Shown one piece after another: positions 61,384 to 64,000 of a stretch of 64,000 nt of DNA; positions within the stretch are counted from its first letter, which is position 1, and each line of letters starts with the position of its first letter. The notes under the pieces are model-generated. The model was not told the DNA's origin, did not search any database, and saw nothing but the letters and a program-made list of their open reading frames with translations. The stretch is from Planctomycetota bacterium (lineage in GTDB: Bacteria; Planctomycetota; UBA8742; UBA2392), in the NCBI GenBank assembly GCA_020638675.1, contig JACKID010000001.1:1426001-1490000 (forward strand), read 5' to 3'. Made by a program: the position numbers and the translations under genes.

Positions 61384-62583
61384 TCAGCGAAGTCTGTTCA
61401 GCCGCCGTACGACTTTCTTGAATGTCTTGTACTCAAACGTAATCAGCTGGTCGCTGGTGGGCTCGCTGGGCGCAGGGCGAACGCGCATTCCCGCGATCTC
61501 CGTGAAGGGTCGCGGCGCCATGTTCGTGGTCTTGAGAATGGCCCCCTTGCCGTATTGCTGGATGCGCAGGTAGTAGCTGATGGAGCGATTCGCCGGCTTG
61601 CCTTCGCCGTCTGTGGTTGGCTCCGTCGCACTGAACGACTCCAACGACAGCTCGAACGGCGAAGTCGTCCCGATCAGGATGTGCCACTTGCTGAGCCGCC
61701 CGAACACCTGGACGACGTTCTGCGAGAACATCACGCGCCCGGTAAGCCCGAGGATGTTCAGGATCTTCCCGACGAGTTGCGCCGCGCGCACGCCGACGTA
61801 GCCGCCGGCAACCAGCGCCAGACCCTTCGTCGCGATGAAGGTGAAGCTGTCGCTCTCGGTCTCCGACGCCCCCAGGATGCCGAGCGAACGCGCGGCTTCG
61901 ATGTGCAGATACCAGAACCCGACGATGCCGGACGCGAACACTGTCAGCAGCAGGGCGCAGCCAAAACAACCTGCGTCCGAGCCAAAGTAGCTGGCTACTT
62001 CCTGGCCAAGGCGCTTGTCCTCTTCTTCTTTGTTGTCCGTGTTGTCGGCGGCTTCAAACGGCGGTTGCTGTGCCGGGGGGGCCTCCGCCGGCGCCGGGAT
62101 GTCCGCGACTGCCTGCTTCAGGTCGATCAGCCCGGTGTTCTCGTCCGGTGTGAATGCCGATGGTGGCGGTTCATCCGGGGATGAGTTTCGCTCCGTGGGC
62201 GCCGGGTCGGTGTCCTGCGGCGACAAGCTGTCAGCGGGCACGTCCTCCCGCGCCGGTGCGGGGGTCGCCGTCTGCGCCAACACTTCCACGATTGCGTCGC
62301 GCTCAAAGGACGACACGTTGAGTTCGTAGGCCGCGCCGTCCGCCAGCGCGACATGCAGGACGTCGCTGAACGTGCCTCTTTCGAGCTTCGGCGTGTGCTC
62401 CGCGTCGAGCGCGACCGGCTTGAAGTCGCCGATCAACGACTCGCGCTCGAACACAAACAGTTGCCCATCTGCGACGACGAAGTGGGTCTCGCCAATCGGC
62501 CCGTGGAAGCTGCAACTGAGCGACGCGTAGGCCCTGGGCTCGCGTCCGCCAAGCAGCTTGCGAATCTCGGACGGTACGTTCAT
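61384..62583 (-). CDS. Hypothetical membrane protein with PH-like N-terminus
   Basis: 399 residues: N-terminal beta-rich part (1-100, HFVVADGQLFVFERESL, PH-like by pattern), a Pro/Asp/Glu-rich linker (105-190), two membrane helices (about 205-225 and 250-275), and a C-terminal region that returns to beta structure with WHILIGTTSPFELSLESF. Cys pair near 205-208 (AGCFGC). ATG 62583. Function unknown; the neighbouring genes do not help. Confidence 0.65.
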   Translation of the reverse strand: MNVPSEIRKLLGGREPRAYASLSCSFHGPIGETHFVVADGQLFVFERESLIGDFKPVALDAEHTPKLERGTFSDVLHVALADGAAYELNVSSFERDAIVEVLAQTATPAPAREDVPADSLSPQDTDPAPTERNSSPDEPPPSAFTPDENTGLIDLKQAVADIPAPAEAPPAQQPPFEAADNTDNKEEEDKRLGQEVASYFGSDAGCFGCALLLTVFASGIVGFWYLHIEAARSLGILGASETESDSFTFIATKGLALVAGGYVGVRAAQLVGKILNILGLTGRVMFSQNVVQVFGRLSKWHILIGTTSPFELSLESFSATEPTTDGEGKPANRSISYYLRIQQYGKGAILKTTNMAPRPFTEIAGMRVRPAPSEPTSDQLITFEYKTFKKVVRRLNRLR

Positions 62584-62773
62584 GGCCTGACTCTAGCTCG
62601 GCGGGCACGTGGGGGCAGGGTCAAGGCTGGAACGGTCGGCGGTCCATGTCACAATATCCGGCGTCGCCGGCGGGCGACTCGTTCCGGGCTGACGCATGGC
62701 GTCGGCGGAACCCTCTCGGCTTGGGAAAGTCTGGTCATCGCGCTGAGGCGCGTTGGTTGCATTTGGGGACGCC

Positions 62774-64000
62774 ATGAAAGCTCAGACAGTTCTCTGCCTT
62801 CTTGCCCTGACGGTCTCTGTTCTCGCCATGTCGGCCTGTGGAGGCGGCGGTGCGCCTCCCGGTGCGGGCGGTGGCGGCCCACCCGCGCCCGTCGTCGTGG
62901 CGATCAGTCCCAAGTCGCTGTCTGTTTCCATCAACACCCAGCGTCAGTTCACGGCCACGGCCAGCGACGGGCTCGGCGTAAGCTGGAGCATGAGCCCCAA
63001 CACCGCTCCATACGGCAGCATCGATTTCCTGGGGCTCTACACCGCGCCGACCGCCGTGCCGACGCCCGCGGTATTCACGATCACGGCCACCAGCAACACC
63101 GACCCGACCAAGTTCGACACGGCGACGGTCACGCTGGTCGCGGGCCCGGTCTACGGTGCCTTCCCCGTCAAGTTCGACGTGAAGTCGCGCGGCGGCTGGC
63201 AGGGCACGGGCGTGCCGACGACGGTCGGCATTCCGCTCGGGCGCGGCATTCAAACGGACGTGAATCAGCTCGACCTGCAGTTGCAGGCCGGAGGCAGCGT
63301 GCCGGCGCAGTTCCGGGTTACGTCGCGCTGGCCGACTACGCCGCCGAGCATCCGCTGGGTGATGGTGGATTTTATTGCGGACCTTTCTGGCACCGGTGGC
63401 GTCGGGAAGTACCAGTTGAACAACACCGGCACAGGCAGCGCCACGGGCACCAACCTGGCAGTCACCAACGGCGCGAGTTCGATTGTCGTCAACACCGGAC
63501 AAGTCGAGTTCACGGTCAACAAGAACAGCTTCCGCCTGTTCGACAGCGTGAAGATTGACCGCGACCTCGGCGGCACACCCAACGACGAATGCCTGAATAC
63601 GGCCGCGGCCGAGGGGATCATCGTTTCGGAAGGGGCAACGGATTACCTGATGGACCAGATCGCCCCGACGCAGGTAATGGTCGAGGAACAGGGGCCGATC
63701 CGCGTGACCATCCGCGCGGAAGGCGTGCATCGAAGCAGTGGCGGCGTCAACAAGCTAACCTACGTGGTCCGCATCACGGCGTACAACGACCTGCCGATGA
63801 TTCGCGTGCAGTACACGTTCAAGAACATGACCGGGCACGGAGTGGCGGCCGCAACGCCGGCGGCGGCCGCGGCGCAGCTTGCGCAGTATGAGACGGCCGA
63901 CTCGATCAACATGGACCTGCCGCTGGATTTCGGTGCGGTGCCTGTCTCGGTCTACATCGGCGGAAGCCCGACCGACCACGCACACGGCAGCATGAGCACC
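62774..64000 (+). CDS. Large lipoprotein with Big-2-like and RIFT-barrel-like domains, runs off the right edge
   Basis: 409 codons to the window end, still open, 3' end outside. Signal peptide with lipobox AMSAC (C22), a Gly/Pro spacer, an Ig-like domain (about 42-130) with the pattern VAISPKSLSVSINTQRQFTA of Big-2, then a beta-rich domain (from about 137) with GVPTTVGIPLGRGI, VPAQFRVTSRWP and SIRWVMVDF, which recalls the RIFT barrel of exo-rhamnogalacturonan-lyase-like proteins. ATG 62774. The enzyme assignment is a weak inference. Confidence 0.7.
   Translation, partial: MKAQTVLCLLALTVSVLAMSACGGGGAPPGAGGGGPPAPVVVAISPKSLSVSINTQRQFTATASDGLGVSWSMSPNTAPYGSIDFLGLYTAPTAVPTPAVFTITATSNTDPTKFDTATVTLVAGPVYGAFPVKFDVKSRGGWQGTGVPTTVGIPLGRGIQTDVNQLDLQLQAGGSVPAQFRVTSRWPTTPPSIRWVMVDFIADLSGTGGVGKYQLNNTGTGSATGTNLAVTNGASSIVVNTGQVEFTVNKNSFRLFDSVKIDRDLGGTPNDECLNTAAAEGIIVSEGATDYLMDQIAPTQVMVEEQGPIRVTIRAEGVHRSSGGVNKLTYVVRITAYNDLPMIRVQYTFKNMTGHGVAAATPAAAAAQLAQYETADSINMDLPLDFGAVPVSVYIGGSPTDHAHGSMST

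Overview
The window is about 64 kb of GC-rich (roughly two-thirds G+C by eye), densely coded bacterial chromosome with about 59 protein genes. I saw no rRNA, convincing tRNA, CRISPR array, intact insertion sequence or prophage. The gene content indicates a Gram-negative (diderm) bacterium: an LptD-like outer-membrane protein, lipoproteins, SurA/parvulin-like periplasmic proteins, two L,D-transpeptidases and a TonB-like anchored protein. A Hanks-type kinase with a membrane anchor, ECF sigma factors, paired squalene-cyclase-fold proteins and ASH-type surface proteins fit Planctomycetota or a nearby lineage best. This assignment is an inference from gene families.

Layout. 0-4.3 kb: the 3' end of bshC (bacillithiol synthesis), a convergent surface protein, a 32-bp tandem duplication and two gene-poor stretches. 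4.3-10.9 kb: a TonB-like/alpha-alpha-toroid protein with its own terminator, then an AI-2E-type transporter carrying an EF-hand insert, a Nudix hydrolase and ComF, then two tandem LysM-L,D-transpeptidases. 11-19.4 kb: a complete-looking, tightly overlapping Mrp/Mnh-type cation/proton antiporter operon on the minus strand (E-F-G-A'-B-C-D-D-small-D), in which the classical MrpA is split. 19.5-24 kb: a secreted paralogue of the toroid protein, two small genes and a bizarre Ser/Arg- and Tyr-rich secreted TPR protein.

24-37.4 kb: a long minus-strand run of housekeeping genes: holB, lptD-like, ugd, tsaD, rhomboid protease, hemL, TPR protein, dinG-like helicase and rluA-like pseudouridine synthase, closed by a terminator near 23.9 kb. 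37.5-43.5 kb: a solitary atpG, a methyltransferase, a cupin, an ECF sigma factor, a TldD/PmbA protein, a GNAT and a sigma54-type AAA+ regulator with an altered GAFTGA loop. 43.5-54.9 kb: a phosphodiesterase with transmembrane helices inserted in its catalytic fold, a thiolase divergent from a second ECF sigma factor, rsmG, a HemJ-like membrane protein, an alpha/beta hydrolase, scpB and two tandem parvulin-like isomerases sharing an unusual C-terminal motif. 55-64 kb: a Ser/Thr kinase, an ABC-F ATPase (uup), ispG, a lipoprotein, a membrane protein and a large lipoprotein running off the right edge.

No phage-defence or biosynthetic island is visible. The most unusual material is in domain architecture (EF-hand insert in a transporter, membrane helices inside a phosphodiesterase, TonB-like anchor on a terpene-cyclase fold, split Mrp complex with a His-rich loop) and in the intergenic repeat families.
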